A stretch of 14,397 nucleotides of DNA from Maribacter sp. (lineage in GTDB: Bacteria > Bacteroidota > Bacteroidia > Flavobacteriales > Flavobacteriaceae): assembly GCA_018679695.1 (NCBI GenBank), contig JAHHKH010000131.1, positions 1 to 14,397 on the forward strand. The letters are read 5' to 3'. Both the position numbers and the translations under genes were made by a program. The notes under the pieces were generated by a model, which saw only the letters and a program-made list of their open reading frames with translations, did not search any database and had not been told where the DNA came from. Positions 6,995-14,327 of the stretch are shown here, in pieces; position 1 is the stretch's first letter, and each line of letters starts with the position of its first letter.

Positions 6995-7032
6995 TCATTT
7001 CCAATTGCCCCAATTTCCAATAGTTTTGTAGC

Positions 7033-7935
7033 ATGCGCCTAAGACATTCCAGAATAACTTTGTACATTTTTTTATGCCTAGTGTTGTTTCTTTCTAGAGG
7101 TTATGCACAGGATACCTATGACGGGAAGCATATTGAAGTGTCATTGCGAATGATCGGACATCAAATCCTGCTCAGTTCAAATGATAGTACTTCCCGCGTA
7201 TTACCGATTATAAAGAATAATGATCAATACAGAATTGAGTTCGAATCGGAGTTTGCATTCAATCCAGAGGAGTTGGTCTCGATTGTTGATACTTTTGTTT
7301 CGAAAACGAATTTGGCCAATAGTTATATTGTAGAAGTCGAAAAATGTGATACTGGGGAAATCGTCTATAGTTTCAAAATGGATGATTTGGAGCAATCGGA
7401 TATCATTCCCTGCAAGGCTAGAATGCAACCCAAATCCTGTTATACTCTTTTGTTCACTCTGGGACAAACGAGCGGAACAAATGCCGCTTTGCTACCTATG
7501 CCTACCGATTTCCCACAGGATTCAATTACCAGATCTAGTTTGGTGTTTTATGGTTCTATAGTTGCATTGCTTGTACTTATTGGAGTGGTTTTCTACTGGC
7601 TGTGGAAGAGAAAGAATGCATCGACCAACGATCCAAATCTGATTTCACTGGGCGAATACCATTTTGACAAGCGCAACACTGAACTTTTGATCAATCATAA
7701 AAAAATAGAACTGACCGGTAAAGAAGCGGATTTACTTCTTTTGCTATATAATATGGTCAATACAACTGTGGAGCGTGAGGTGATTCTAAACAAGGTGTGG
7801 GGAGACCAAGGCGATTATGTTGGTCGTACTTTGGATGTATTCATTTCGAAATTGCGAAAAAAACTCGAGGCCGATTCAAGTGTGAAAATCGCGAACATTC
7901 GCGGTGTAGGCTATAAGTTGGTTATGGATGTTTAA
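7033..7935 (+). CDS. Membrane-bound winged-helix transcriptional regulator with periplasmic domain
   Basis: A 300-residue protein. Residues 1-25 look like a signal peptide (hydrophobic run, then GYAQ). Residues 26-167 form a periplasmic domain with Cys105, Cys127 and Cys136. One membrane helix lies at 168-191, ending in WKRK as expected for a cytoplasmic border. Residues 204-298 form an OmpR/PhoB-type winged helix: LTGKEADLLLLL, REVILNKVWG, GRTLDVFISKLRKKLE, NIRGVGYKLV. There is no receiver or kinase domain, so a periplasmic signal would act directly on DNA binding. ToxR and CadC do this too but carry the winged helix at the N-terminus; here the order is reversed. TAGTTTTG at 7021-7028 resembles a -7 element but lies so near the ATG that it would imply an almost leaderless mRNA. 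The divergent TonB-like gene is the obvious candidate target. The ligand is unknown. Confidence 0.85.
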   Translation: MRLRHSRITLYIFLCLVLFLSRGYAQDTYDGKHIEVSLRMIGHQILLSSNDSTSRVLPIIKNNDQYRIEFESEFAFNPEELVSIVDTFVSKTNLANSYIVEVEKCDTGEIVYSFKMDDLEQSDIIPCKARMQPKSCYTLLFTLGQTSGTNAALLPMPTDFPQDSITRSSLVFYGSIVALLVLIGVVFYWLWKRKNASTNDPNLISLGEYHFDKRNTELLINHKKIELTGKEADLLLLLYNMVNTTVEREVILNKVWGDQGDYVGRTLDVFISKLRKKLEADSSVKIANIRGVGYKLVMDV

Positions 7936-7937
7936 TA

Positions 7938-7955
7938 CTTATTCGTTTGAATAAG
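7938..7955 (+). terminator. Weak hairpin just after the regulator gene
   Basis: CTTATTC (7938-7944) and GAATAAG (7949-7955) form a 7-bp stem with a GTTT loop, starting three bases after the stop codon. The following GTGTTGGTTCT is only moderately T-rich, so this is a weak terminator candidate. The rest of the 203-base gap to the convergent gene at 8139 shows no other structure I can support. Confidence 0.35.
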
Positions 7956-8138
7956 GTGTTGGTTCTAGAAAACAAGGATAATTTCGTGAAGGGATGATTG
8001 TTGTTAGGAATTCTACATCCTTATAACGGCTTTTTTTACTGGCTTTCTTTTGTTTCGGTTGTATATAATAATCAGTCCTTCAAAGGGCATTTTGTCTAAA
8101 AAGTTCTTTTTATTGGTTAAATGACTAACGATTTAGGC

Positions 8139-8519
8139 TTATTCATGGATTTTAACCCATGCTATAGCTTGGTCACTGTCAAGTTTAATAACCATTGTTT
8201 TTGTTTTCAAGGGCCAATTACCTAAACGCGTTTCGGTTATTCTGTAGTACAGATGGTCTTCCCTAATATAATCAGGTTCACCAAGCAACTCTAGAATTTG
8301 ATCTTTATTGAGCTTTCTAATAGTGTCATTGTACACAATATCATTAATCATGCTATCCCTGAAAGGATAGTCCTTCCCATCTTTGGTTACCCATTTCTCT
8401 TTATCAAAAGCCATCTCACTGCCTTGATTTTTTTTTTGATTATCGATGTTTTCTTTTGTATCGGACTTACAGGCAATAAAGAGCGTAATAATGAACAGTA
8501 CAATAACCTTATTTTTCAT
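8139..8519 (-). CDS. Small putative lipoprotein, BamE-like fold suspected
   Basis: A 126-residue protein with a lysine-started hydrophobic leader and a lipobox-like LFIAC ending at Cys17, followed by KSDTKE, an acidic stretch as in exported Bacteroidota lipoproteins. The mature part contains LNKDQILELLGEPDYI (70-85) and then DHLYYRI, the helix-turn-strand wording typical of BamE/SmpA-like small domains (LGxP followed by a strand). That resemblance is a pattern judgement, and family membership is not established. Its start is 12 bases from the stop of the gene at 8532, so the two are probably co-transcribed. Confidence 0.65.
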   Translation of the reverse strand: MKNKVIVLFIITLFIACKSDTKENIDNQKKNQGSEMAFDKEKWVTKDGKDYPFRDSMINDIVYNDTIRKLNKDQILELLGEPDYIREDHLYYRITETRLGNWPLKTKTMVIKLDSDQAIAWVKIHE

Positions 8520-8531
8520 TAGTTGGAACTT

Positions 8532-8924
8532 TTATTTTTTTGAACCTGTCCAAGGCGCTGTGAAGTTTCTGTTTGGACAATATGAAATTCCATATAACTT
8601 TCCATCCAGTAGATAACCAGAATGATAATATTCATTGCTACTATCCTTGGTTGTAAACGCAAAGTATAGTTTTTCCCAATTATCATTCAATAGGGCGTTT
8701 TCAAGTTCACTTCCGTAAAAAGTTCCATGAATCGTATTTTCTTCTATGGAGTCAACCACAAAAGGTTGAAAATACGCTTCGGATTGTGGGGTTGGTCTTA
8801 AATCAATAATCCATTCGCCCATTAAGGCCCCGGTCTTATTATTATCGTTATTTTTTTCCTTTTGGGCATTGCTGTTGAAAGAATTAAAAAGGAATAAAAG
8901 AGTAATGATAAAAATATGCTTCAT
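8532..8924 (-). CDS. Small secreted protein of unknown function
   Basis: A 130-residue protein with a signal peptide (cleavage likely after NSNA, before Gln21). The mature domain has beta-rich blocks GEWIIDLRPTP (36-46), HGTFYGSELENAL (66-78), KLYFAFTTKD and HSGYLLDGKLYGISYCPNRN, ending in FTAPWTG. The GEWxIDLRPTP start and TFYGS resemble small lipocalin-like or calycin-type secreted proteins, but I cannot name the family with certainty. It is the first gene of a probable two-gene unit with the lipoprotein at 8139. The palindrome at 8969-8988 lies 45-64 bases upstream of the start. Confidence 0.65.
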   Translation of the reverse strand: MKHIFIITLLFLFNSFNSNAQKEKNNDNNKTGALMGEWIIDLRPTPQSEAYFQPFVVDSIEENTIHGTFYGSELENALLNDNWEKLYFAFTTKDSSNEYYHSGYLLDGKLYGISYCPNRNFTAPWTGSKK

Positions 8925-8968
8925 AAGATTTAGTTTTTGTTTAAAATGATTCCAATCAATTCTGCCAT

Positions 8969-8988
8969 GATTTCACAATTGCGAAATC
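8969..8988. promoter_or_regulatory. Near-perfect 20-bp palindrome, possible operator
   Basis: GATTTCACAATTGCGAAATC is self-complementary except for one pair (8975/8982). It lies in the 135-base gap upstream of the small secreted-protein gene. No T-run follows on the minus strand, so it is unlikely to terminate the hydrolase gene. A dimeric regulator site is the simplest reading, but it is unproven. Confidence 0.3.
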
Positions 8989-9059
8989 CAGCGAATTAAA
9001 GATAAAGGTTTTCAGGTTGGGATGGAAGGGAAGCTGAATTATGGTTTTTTTGTAAGCAT

Positions 9060-10544
9060 TTATTCATTCAGTTTAAATAATGGACTTTTTATTTGTCCAA
9101 AACAATCTGGATCAGGCATTGCCGTCGGGTTATTAAAAAAATCATTCGCAGCTTGCATTGCACATTGATTTCCCCAATTCGTTGTTGGCGTATGCTTCCA
9201 ACCCTTGAAAACCAATTGATAACTGCTAGTCAAGTTTTTTCTCATTGATTCCGCCCATTTTACTGGTGTTTCATTATCATATTCTCCGTTAATCAATAAA
9301 ACAGGAATATCGCTTTGTACTGGTTGATTTTCGATATCCGATACTTTATGAACACTCCAAATCCTGCAAATCCCATTCTTAAAAACAGTTGGTGATAAAC
9401 CCTCAACTTCAGGATATCTCGAGGTTTCTGCCAATATTGTTTCTTGAGAATTGAATGGATTTTCTTCCGCACACCAAACGGAAAGCCGCATACCTAATCC
9501 TGCCCCATTACCTGGTTCTGAAAATAAAAATGAAAGTTGTTCTTTCACCGAGGATAAATCGCTGTTCAGTAACTTATTTATTTCTAGTGGAATATTAATT
9601 ACATTTCCTGTTGAAGCTGAAGTGAAAACAGTTATCAAATCCTTTCCTGTAAGGTAAAACGTTTCCTCTTTGCCATTTTTTGGGTTTTCTATCATAACTA
9701 CAAGCGGATTAATAGTCTTCTCTTTCAGGTAATCAAAAAACCGATCTTTAATATACGGAAAAGCCTTGCTACAATTTGTATCGAATTCGCAGTCATCGAG
9801 CACTTTATTCATGGATCGCATAAGATTATGAACGCTCTCTTCATCATAATTTACTTCCAAAGGAAGAGGTGAATCCATAACCACACTTCTTATTTTTTTT
9901 GGATAATCCCTCAATAACACCTGTGCAATTTTTGTACTATAGGATATAGTAAGAAGATTGTACTCTTTAATGCCAAGAACATTCACTAAATCGTTGATAT
10001 CAGCGGCAATTTCATTTGTGTTGTACCCATTTAGATCTATTCCTTTTTTTAGAAGTCTGTCTCTACAGGATTTAGCTGCTTTTTCAAAAACGGCATCATG
10101 TTCTTGAGAATCAAATTCTGGAAGATTGGATCGGTATATTGCTTTAGACCATTCAGGACAGTCTAAATGAGGCCGTGCATAATAGTTGCCTCGTTGCTCC
10201 ACAAGGATAAAATCCCTATCATCAAGATACTTATAGGAGTTCATATATTGCGCACTTGGCATTGTTGTTGACCCTGGACCTCCCACTGTATATATAATTG
10301 GATCTTTTTTAGGATTCTCATTGCGACTTTTGAATATATAAATTGGGATTTTTATGGTTTTACTGCCAGGGTTTTGCCGGTTCTCCAACACTTCCAAATA
10401 ACCAAAGGTATAGTCCTGATTTTTATTGATCTTATGGGTCGTCTTTTTTGATTCCGTGAAAATTGGCTCAAATTCAAGGCTGTTCTGTCCGATACAATTC
10501 GTCGAAATCAGTAAAATGAAAGTTAATTTCGAAAGTATATTCAT
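9060..10544 (-). CDS. Secreted alpha/beta-hydrolase, S33 tripeptidyl-aminopeptidase type
   Basis: A 494-residue protein with a signal peptide (about 1-19, ending NCIG). Fold landmarks in order are YTVGGPGSTT (85-94, oxyanion loop), VEQRG (115-119), LLTISYSTKIA (197-207, nucleophile elbow with Ser201), LLINGEYDNETP (416-427, acid Asp423) and FKGWKHTPT (446-454, His451). The C-terminal part with VSDIENQPVQSDIPVLLING matches the TAP-like C-terminal domain of secreted S33 peptidases that remove N-terminal residues or tripeptides. The cap between the elbow and the acid contains paired cysteines (252, 258). The elbow is unusual: GxSxG reads T-I-S-Y-S, so both glycines are replaced, although the Ser-Asp-His triad seems intact. 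Activity could therefore be altered. It likely acts in the periplasm or outside the cell on peptides or esters. Confidence 0.85.
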   Translation of the reverse strand: MNILSKLTFILLISTNCIGQNSLEFEPIFTESKKTTHKINKNQDYTFGYLEVLENRQNPGSKTIKIPIYIFKSRNENPKKDPIIYTVGGPGSTTMPSAQYMNSYKYLDDRDFILVEQRGNYYARPHLDCPEWSKAIYRSNLPEFDSQEHDAVFEKAAKSCRDRLLKKGIDLNGYNTNEIAADINDLVNVLGIKEYNLLTISYSTKIAQVLLRDYPKKIRSVVMDSPLPLEVNYDEESVHNLMRSMNKVLDDCEFDTNCSKAFPYIKDRFFDYLKEKTINPLVVMIENPKNGKEETFYLTGKDLITVFTSASTGNVINIPLEINKLLNSDLSSVKEQLSFLFSEPGNGAGLGMRLSVWCAEENPFNSQETILAETSRYPEVEGLSPTVFKNGICRIWSVHKVSDIENQPVQSDIPVLLINGEYDNETPVKWAESMRKNLTSSYQLVFKGWKHTPTTNWGNQCAMQAANDFFNNPTAMPDPDCFGQIKSPLFKLNE

Positions 10545-10766
10545 TATATCGATAAGCTTGTTTTAATTGTGTAAAAAGGTAAGCCTTTGATTTCACCACG
10601 CCCTAGCTGTGTCGAATTATAGGAGTTGCTAGCGGAACCCTTTTTAGAATTTACTTTTGGGTATTATCATTCCATTCCAGACCTCGTCTCCATTTATTTA
10701 ATTAGCCACATGTACCCATCGGCTTTGTTAATGGGACGTTTTAATGGCTTATCTAGGAAGATGTAC

Positions 10767-11231
10767 TTAGAATTTAACTTCAAAGTCAAGCTGCCTTCCA
10801 GTTTCCAACGCTTTCTTGTCCATACCGGAACCAACCGCTATACCAATAGCCATTCCAATAGGCAATCCAATTCCAAGTAATCCCATGTTCCCCATACTTG
10901 CACCAAAAGCTGCTCCTAGGGGAATTCCAAATACAGCCATCCCAATTGCCAACCAAGTATTTCTATAATGATTTTTGGTTACAAGTTTTAGTTCGCTTTC
11001 AATTGATTTAAGAATACTTGATTGTGTCTTTCTTATTTGCTTTCTATATGCTTTTTCCGATTCCGACCCAGCGTTGATTTGGTCAATTCCTTTGTTTATT
11101 GAATTAACGATTTTTTCATTGAGATCCCTTTTTTTCAATTCTGTCAAAAGTGTGTTTAATTGGGTATAGGCACTATTAAGCTTTTTATTTTGTTCAATAC
11201 TTGGTCTTCGTACCAGTTCTTTTATTTCCAT
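10767..11231 (-). CDS. Coiled-coil protein with C-terminal glycine-zipper membrane segment
   Basis: A 154-residue protein without a signal peptide. Residues 12-86 are charged and strongly helical (long runs of K, E, Q, N with regular leucine/isoleucine), suggesting a coiled coil. Residues 93-137 are hydrophobic and glycine-rich with repeated GxxxG spacing (AIGMAVFGIPLGAAFGASMG, then GIGLPIGMAIGIAVGSG), a glycine zipper able to form two packed membrane helices. A short charged tail follows. Similar small proteins occur as uncharacterised genes in Flavobacteria. Function is unknown; oligomerisation in the membrane is inferred from the pattern. Flanking gaps of 222 and 164 bases suggest a separate transcript. 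Confidence 0.65.
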   Translation of the reverse strand: MEIKELVRRPSIEQNKKLNSAYTQLNTLLTELKKRDLNEKIVNSINKGIDQINAGSESEKAYRKQIRKTQSSILKSIESELKLVTKNHYRNTWLAIGMAVFGIPLGAAFGASMGNMGLLGIGLPIGMAIGIAVGSGMDKKALETGRQLDFEVKF

Positions 11232-11395
11232 CAGGTTAATTTATATAAAACACCACGGTCTACTATGATTTCGTTGCATATAGACTAAGATACCAAAAAG
11301 GAAGAAGACTAAGGAATTTCGACAGAAATCTTCAAGAGACTCCCAAATGACACAGGAAAATGAACAATACACGATGTTGGCTACTGTGTTTCTTG

Positions 11396-11740
11396 TTAGG
11401 ACTTTGTTAGTGTTCGAAAAACCACTACTAGTAGTCCAATAACAAAAATGGAGGTGAATATTAATTTGTTGTGCTTGGCCAACCAGTTGGGTAGAAAAAT
11501 ATCAAAGTTATCTTTTTGGGAATCTGAATAATTCCGGGCAAGAACCGTTAGTGGGCAATACATTTTAAACAATAATAAAACCAGCCCTTCACAAATTACT
11601 AGGCCTATCCCAATCCAAGTATACACGGTAACGGTATTCGTAATTCCTGAATATAGAATATAAAATAGTAAGACGACGAATAAAGCCCAGATTATGGTAT
11701 GAATTATCTTAATAATAAGAAGTTTATTAGCTTGATTCAT
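11396..11740 (-). CDS. Small three-helix membrane protein
   Basis: A 114-residue protein with three predicted membrane helices at about 9-30, 38-60 and 92-109. Between the second and third lies CPLTVLARNYSDSQKDNFDI (62-81), a polar loop whose CPLT start recalls DUF2784-type membrane proteins; the resemblance is too short to assign a family. The C-terminus is short and basic. It has no operon partner within 120 bases on either side. Function is unknown. Confidence 0.65.
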   Translation of the reverse strand: MNQANKLLIIKIIHTIIWALFVVLLFYILYSGITNTVTVYTWIGIGLVICEGLVLLLFKMYCPLTVLARNYSDSQKDNFDIFLPNWLAKHNKLIFTSIFVIGLLVVVFRTLTKS

Positions 11741-11861
11741 ACATCAATTTACTTATATTGTTCTTTTATGATGAACTGGATCAATCGATTCCTGAACGTT
11801 TTCATCGCTACTGATTTAATACATACAGTTTATAAGCGTAGGTAAATGGTTCACCATAACC

Positions 11862-13298
11862 TTAATTACAATTCAATGCATAGCTAGCCATATTATCTTT
11901 TGACCAATCCGTAGGAATATCGGCTAATTGGGCATCATTCACCTGGATACAGCTTAAATTATTCATGGTGCTATCCAAAAAATACAAATTGGAATTAGTA
12001 CTAACATCCAGGGAGCTAAGAACATTGTTAGAACAATGTAAATACCCCAAACCTGAATTGCTATTTAAATTCAAACTTTCCAACTGGTTATTGTAACACT
12101 CTAATCTTTCCAATCTTGTTAGGCCATCAATATTCAAGGAAATAAGTTGGTTATCAAAGCATTGGATCCAAAGTAAAGCGGGATTGTTACTCACATCCAA
12201 ATTGGTAAGTTGTTGGTTGTTGTTGCAAAGCAAGATCTCTAAAGCAACATTGTTACTTATATCCAAATTGGTAATGGGTGTATCATAACAGGATAAATAG
12301 GTAAGTGCAATATTATTGCTCACGTCTATGTTCGCAATCAGGTTGCTTCCAAATGTAAAACTTTCCAAAGCTAAATTGTTACTTATATCTATGTTCGTGA
12401 GCTGGTTATTATCACATACCAAACTTATTAATGCGCTATTGTTACTTAAATCGATATTGGTAAGTTGATTTCCTGAACAACCTAAAGCCTCCAAGGCTAA
12501 ATTTTTGCTAACGTCTAAACTGGTAAGTTGATTTCCTATGCAATCCAAATATTCAAGGTCCAGATTATTGCTAACATCAATGGTTGCTATTTGATTATCC
12601 CAAAAACTCAATTTTTTTAGGTTTACATTGTTACTTACATCCAAGCCTGTCAGATCCATAAAACGACAATCGAGATTTTCCAAATTAGGGTTTTTGCTTA
12701 CATCTAAATTGGACAAAGGATTATTATAACACCATAATGTTGTTAGCGCCGAATTATTACTTACATCCAAATTTGAAATCTGATTATCATAAGCATATAA
12801 TACTTTTAAATTAATGGCATTGCCTAACTCTAAGTTTGAGAGATTATTTCCGTGACATTTGAGAACTTCAAGTGCCGTATTATTATCAATATTTAAACTG
12901 GTTAAACTATTAAATTTACTATAACCACAGTCTAATTCCTTTAAATCCAAATTATGACTTAGGTCCAATGAGGAAAGGTTTAGACCATTACAATTCAACT
13001 TTGTCAAACTTGTAAAAAATTCAATTCCTGTTAAGTCCCTGATGTCATTATCGGTATTGTCAAAGTCACTATCGGCAAGCGTTAATTCCAAGACATCTGC
13101 AACATTGGCTGTTAGTATTGAACCATCTAAAACGTCATCATAACCAAGATCAATCAGGGCTTTCTCAAAATTGGCATCAGGAATATTCCCTTCTCTGGGA
13201 ATACCATTATTGTCATCTGGAGCACAATTTGTTACTACCATCGAAATACAAAGAAAACATAGTGCAAAGAGCTGGTTTGTATTGATTTCCATTCCCAT
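11862..13298 (-). CDS. Leucine-rich-repeat surface lipoprotein
   Basis: A 478-residue protein. The leader (1-24) ends at Cys25 in VVTNC, and APDDN follows, close to the acidic signal that directs Bacteroidota lipoproteins to the cell surface; -1 Asn makes the lipobox imperfect. Residues 37-95 form the usual N-terminal cap (NIPDANFEKALIDLGYDD, then DIRDLTGIEFF). About 17 leucine-rich repeats follow, with a 21-residue unit of the form N-x-A-L-x-x-L-x-C-x-x-N-Q-L-T-N-L-D-V-S-N, ending near 450, and a C-terminal cap with CIQVNDAQLAD and Cys477. Such LRR proteins usually bind proteins or glycans at the surface. The type IX sorting domain that often ends Flavobacterial LRR proteins is absent, which fits lipid anchoring. 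Start: ATG 13298; an in-frame ATG at 13292 is equally plausible. Confidence 0.85.
   Translation of the reverse strand: MGMEINTNQLFALCFLCISMVVTNCAPDDNNGIPREGNIPDANFEKALIDLGYDDVLDGSILTANVADVLELTLADSDFDNTDNDIRDLTGIEFFTSLTKLNCNGLNLSSLDLSHNLDLKELDCGYSKFNSLTSLNIDNNTALEVLKCHGNNLSNLELGNAINLKVLYAYDNQISNLDVSNNSALTTLWCYNNPLSNLDVSKNPNLENLDCRFMDLTGLDVSNNVNLKKLSFWDNQIATIDVSNNLDLEYLDCIGNQLTSLDVSKNLALEALGCSGNQLTNIDLSNNSALISLVCDNNQLTNIDISNNLALESFTFGSNLIANIDVSNNIALTYLSCYDTPITNLDISNNVALEILLCNNNQQLTNLDVSNNPALLWIQCFDNQLISLNIDGLTRLERLECYNNQLESLNLNSNSGLGYLHCSNNVLSSLDVSTNSNLYFLDSTMNNLSCIQVNDAQLADIPTDWSKDNMASYALNCN
11949..13016 (-). repeat. About 17 tandem 63-bp leucine-rich-repeat units
   Basis: Within the LRR gene, successive 63-base units encode the 21-residue repeat. 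On the plus strand the phrase TTGTTACTTA (with variants such as TTATTGCTCA), encoding the SNN turn, recurs at that period. Two units are longer: that at residues 117-140 by three residues and that at 351-371 by one. The central units (residues 245-350) are the most alike, so recent unit duplication or recombination is possible there. Confidence 0.8.
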
Positions 13299-13666
13299 TA
13301 AGGTTTCAATTTTTGTATTGCGGTTTATTCATATCAAACGCTATCGCTTGGCAATTCGTTAAATTTAAATACCTGGATTGATGGTAGGTTATAGTGAATT
13401 ACAAAGATTTGATTGTCATTAATTGTAAGATGTTTGCACTGCCTTTCTCCTCTAATTTACCAAAATAAAATAATACTCGCTTATACCATTAGGATTTTAG
13501 GTGCTTTTATAAAGCGATTCCACTGGAATCTGTTACGAGCTTTTTCATACGACCTATGCGCCTTTACATACTATAGATGAGGGTATGGAAAAACATGGCT
13601 ATTTGCGTAAAATAGATCTGGGTAATAGCTTTGGGGTAATCTATTTTTTGTCGACTTTAAGAAGGT
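13299..13666. other. Intergenic region between LRR and DUF1579-like genes
   Basis: These 368 bases contain no complete gene that I can support. No TAnnTTTG promoter element was found upstream of the LRR gene. The right part holds an AT-rich hairpin (13609-13647) and a short plus-strand open frame (13513-13683), which are listed separately. Confidence 0.45.
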
Positions 13667-13683
13667 CTAAGGTATTTTTTTAA
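13513..13683 (+). other. Short open frame, possible gene remnant
   Basis: From a TAA at 13510-13512 the plus strand stays open for 56 codons to a TAA at 13681-13683, with one ATG at 13585 that would give a 32-residue peptide. The translation around it (APLHTIDEGMEKHGYLRKID, then LGNSFGVIYFLSTLRR) has balanced, protein-like composition, unlike the usual shadow frames. It overlaps the end of the convergent gene by 17 bases. It may be a decayed fragment or chance; I recognise no family. Confidence 0.2.
13609..13647 (-). terminator. AT-rich hairpin after the DUF1579-like gene
   Basis: AAAATAGAT (13609-13617) and ATCTATTTT (13639-13647) form a 9-bp stem with a 21-base loop, 20-58 bases past the stop of the minus-strand gene at 13667. 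The minus-strand side ends in TTTT. The low GC content and long loop make it a weak terminator candidate. Confidence 0.35.
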
Positions 13684-14170
13684 AAATATCTTCAAAATAG
13701 GTCACCCACCTGCCTTTGTCAAATATCTCGCCATATTCCTGAAAATTACCTTCAGGCGTTAACTTGAAAACAAAGCGTTTTGTTTCGCTGGGCCATACTA
13801 TAAATTTGCCATCGGTATATTCTGCCTTATACTTACCGCTTCCTTTTTTGTAATAGGGATTATAATAATAGGATTTATCCTTTTCATCATAATAGATAAT
13901 GGTGTGTAACTGAAGTAATTCGGAATGTAAATCTATAGTAATGATATGCTGATCCAGCTTATAACTGATTTTTTCGAAAGCCGGTATTTTAGTCGCAACA
14001 GTATCATTTTTGTAGGTAGTGGAAGTACCTACCCAATCACCTACCATAAAGCTTAACTGTTCCATTTTTTCTTGCCGGCTTGCTTGACCCAGTGCTGTAT
14101 GCAGGGTAATCAACATGATGACCAGGCACATATAAAGCCCCAGATGTAAAGGGAATTTTAGCTCGCTCAT
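13667..14170 (-). CDS. Secreted DUF1579-like protein
   Basis: A 167-residue protein with a hydrophobic leader and likely cleavage after ALGQ (near residue 29). The mature protein begins with MEQLSFMVGDWVGTSTTYKN (36-55), the L-x-F-x-x-G-x-W-x-G opening of DUF1579/lipocalin-like domains, and continues with FEKISYKLD, LHSELLQLHTIIYYDEKD, a tyrosine-rich YYYNPYYKKG and RFVFKLTPEGNFQEYGE. These read as consecutive strands of a small beta-barrel that might hold a hydrophobic ligand; no ligand can be inferred. An in-frame ATG at residue 14 could be the true start, since MCLVIMLITLHTALGQ alone is a good signal peptide. It stands alone, with non-coding DNA on both sides. Confidence 0.75.
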   Translation of the reverse strand: MSELKFPLHLGLYMCLVIMLITLHTALGQASRQEKMEQLSFMVGDWVGTSTTYKNDTVATKIPAFEKISYKLDQHIITIDLHSELLQLHTIIYYDEKDKSYYYNPYYKKGSGKYKAEYTDGKFIVWPSETKRFVFKLTPEGNFQEYGEIFDKGRWVTYFEDIFKKIP

Positions 14171-14301
14171 AGTGGTACAGGTTTTAGCCGAATATACAAA
14201 TTGTTTTTGGGCCTTAGGACCAATTGGTTTGTACTGAACTATTCAGCTGATTTTAGACTCTTCATATAAGACAACGGTCTTCTTTAATTTACAATTAGTA
14301 A

Positions 14302-14327
14302 TTAAAGTTAATAGCTATTAACTTTAA
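14302..14327. repeat. Perfect 26-bp palindrome
   Basis: Each half reads TTAAAGTTAATAG, meeting at 14314/14315 with no mismatch. The 9-mer AACGGTCTT is present as direct repeats on both sides (14273-14281 and 14351-14359). It lies 132 bases upstream of the secreted DUF1579-like gene and near the right window edge, where a gene outside the window may begin or end. No T-run follows on either strand. A dimeric-regulator operator or a cruciform-forming site is possible. Confidence 0.5.

Noticed and set aside
6898..7020. Longer start for the TonB-like protein
   Set aside because: The extension would bury the hydrophobic leader 41 residues inside the protein and read through the promoter and repeat region shared with the divergent gene.
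7201..7467. 88-codon minus-strand frame
   Set aside because: Antisense shadow of the periplasmic part of the regulator gene, which has clear domain evidence in the other strand.
8098..8111. AAAAAGTTCTTTTT as a terminator
   Set aside because: Stem is almost entirely A-T pairs with a 2-base gap, too unstable for a hairpin.
10626..10880. Plus-strand 84-codon frame
   Set aside because: Starts with TTG, shows no domain or membrane pattern, and its second half is the complement of the glycine-zipper gene.
11841..11861. Hairpin next to the LRR gene stop (ATGGT/ACCAT with flanking GGT/ACC)
   Set aside because: Only a 5-bp core stem with bulges and no T-run after it on the minus strand; too weak to call a terminator.
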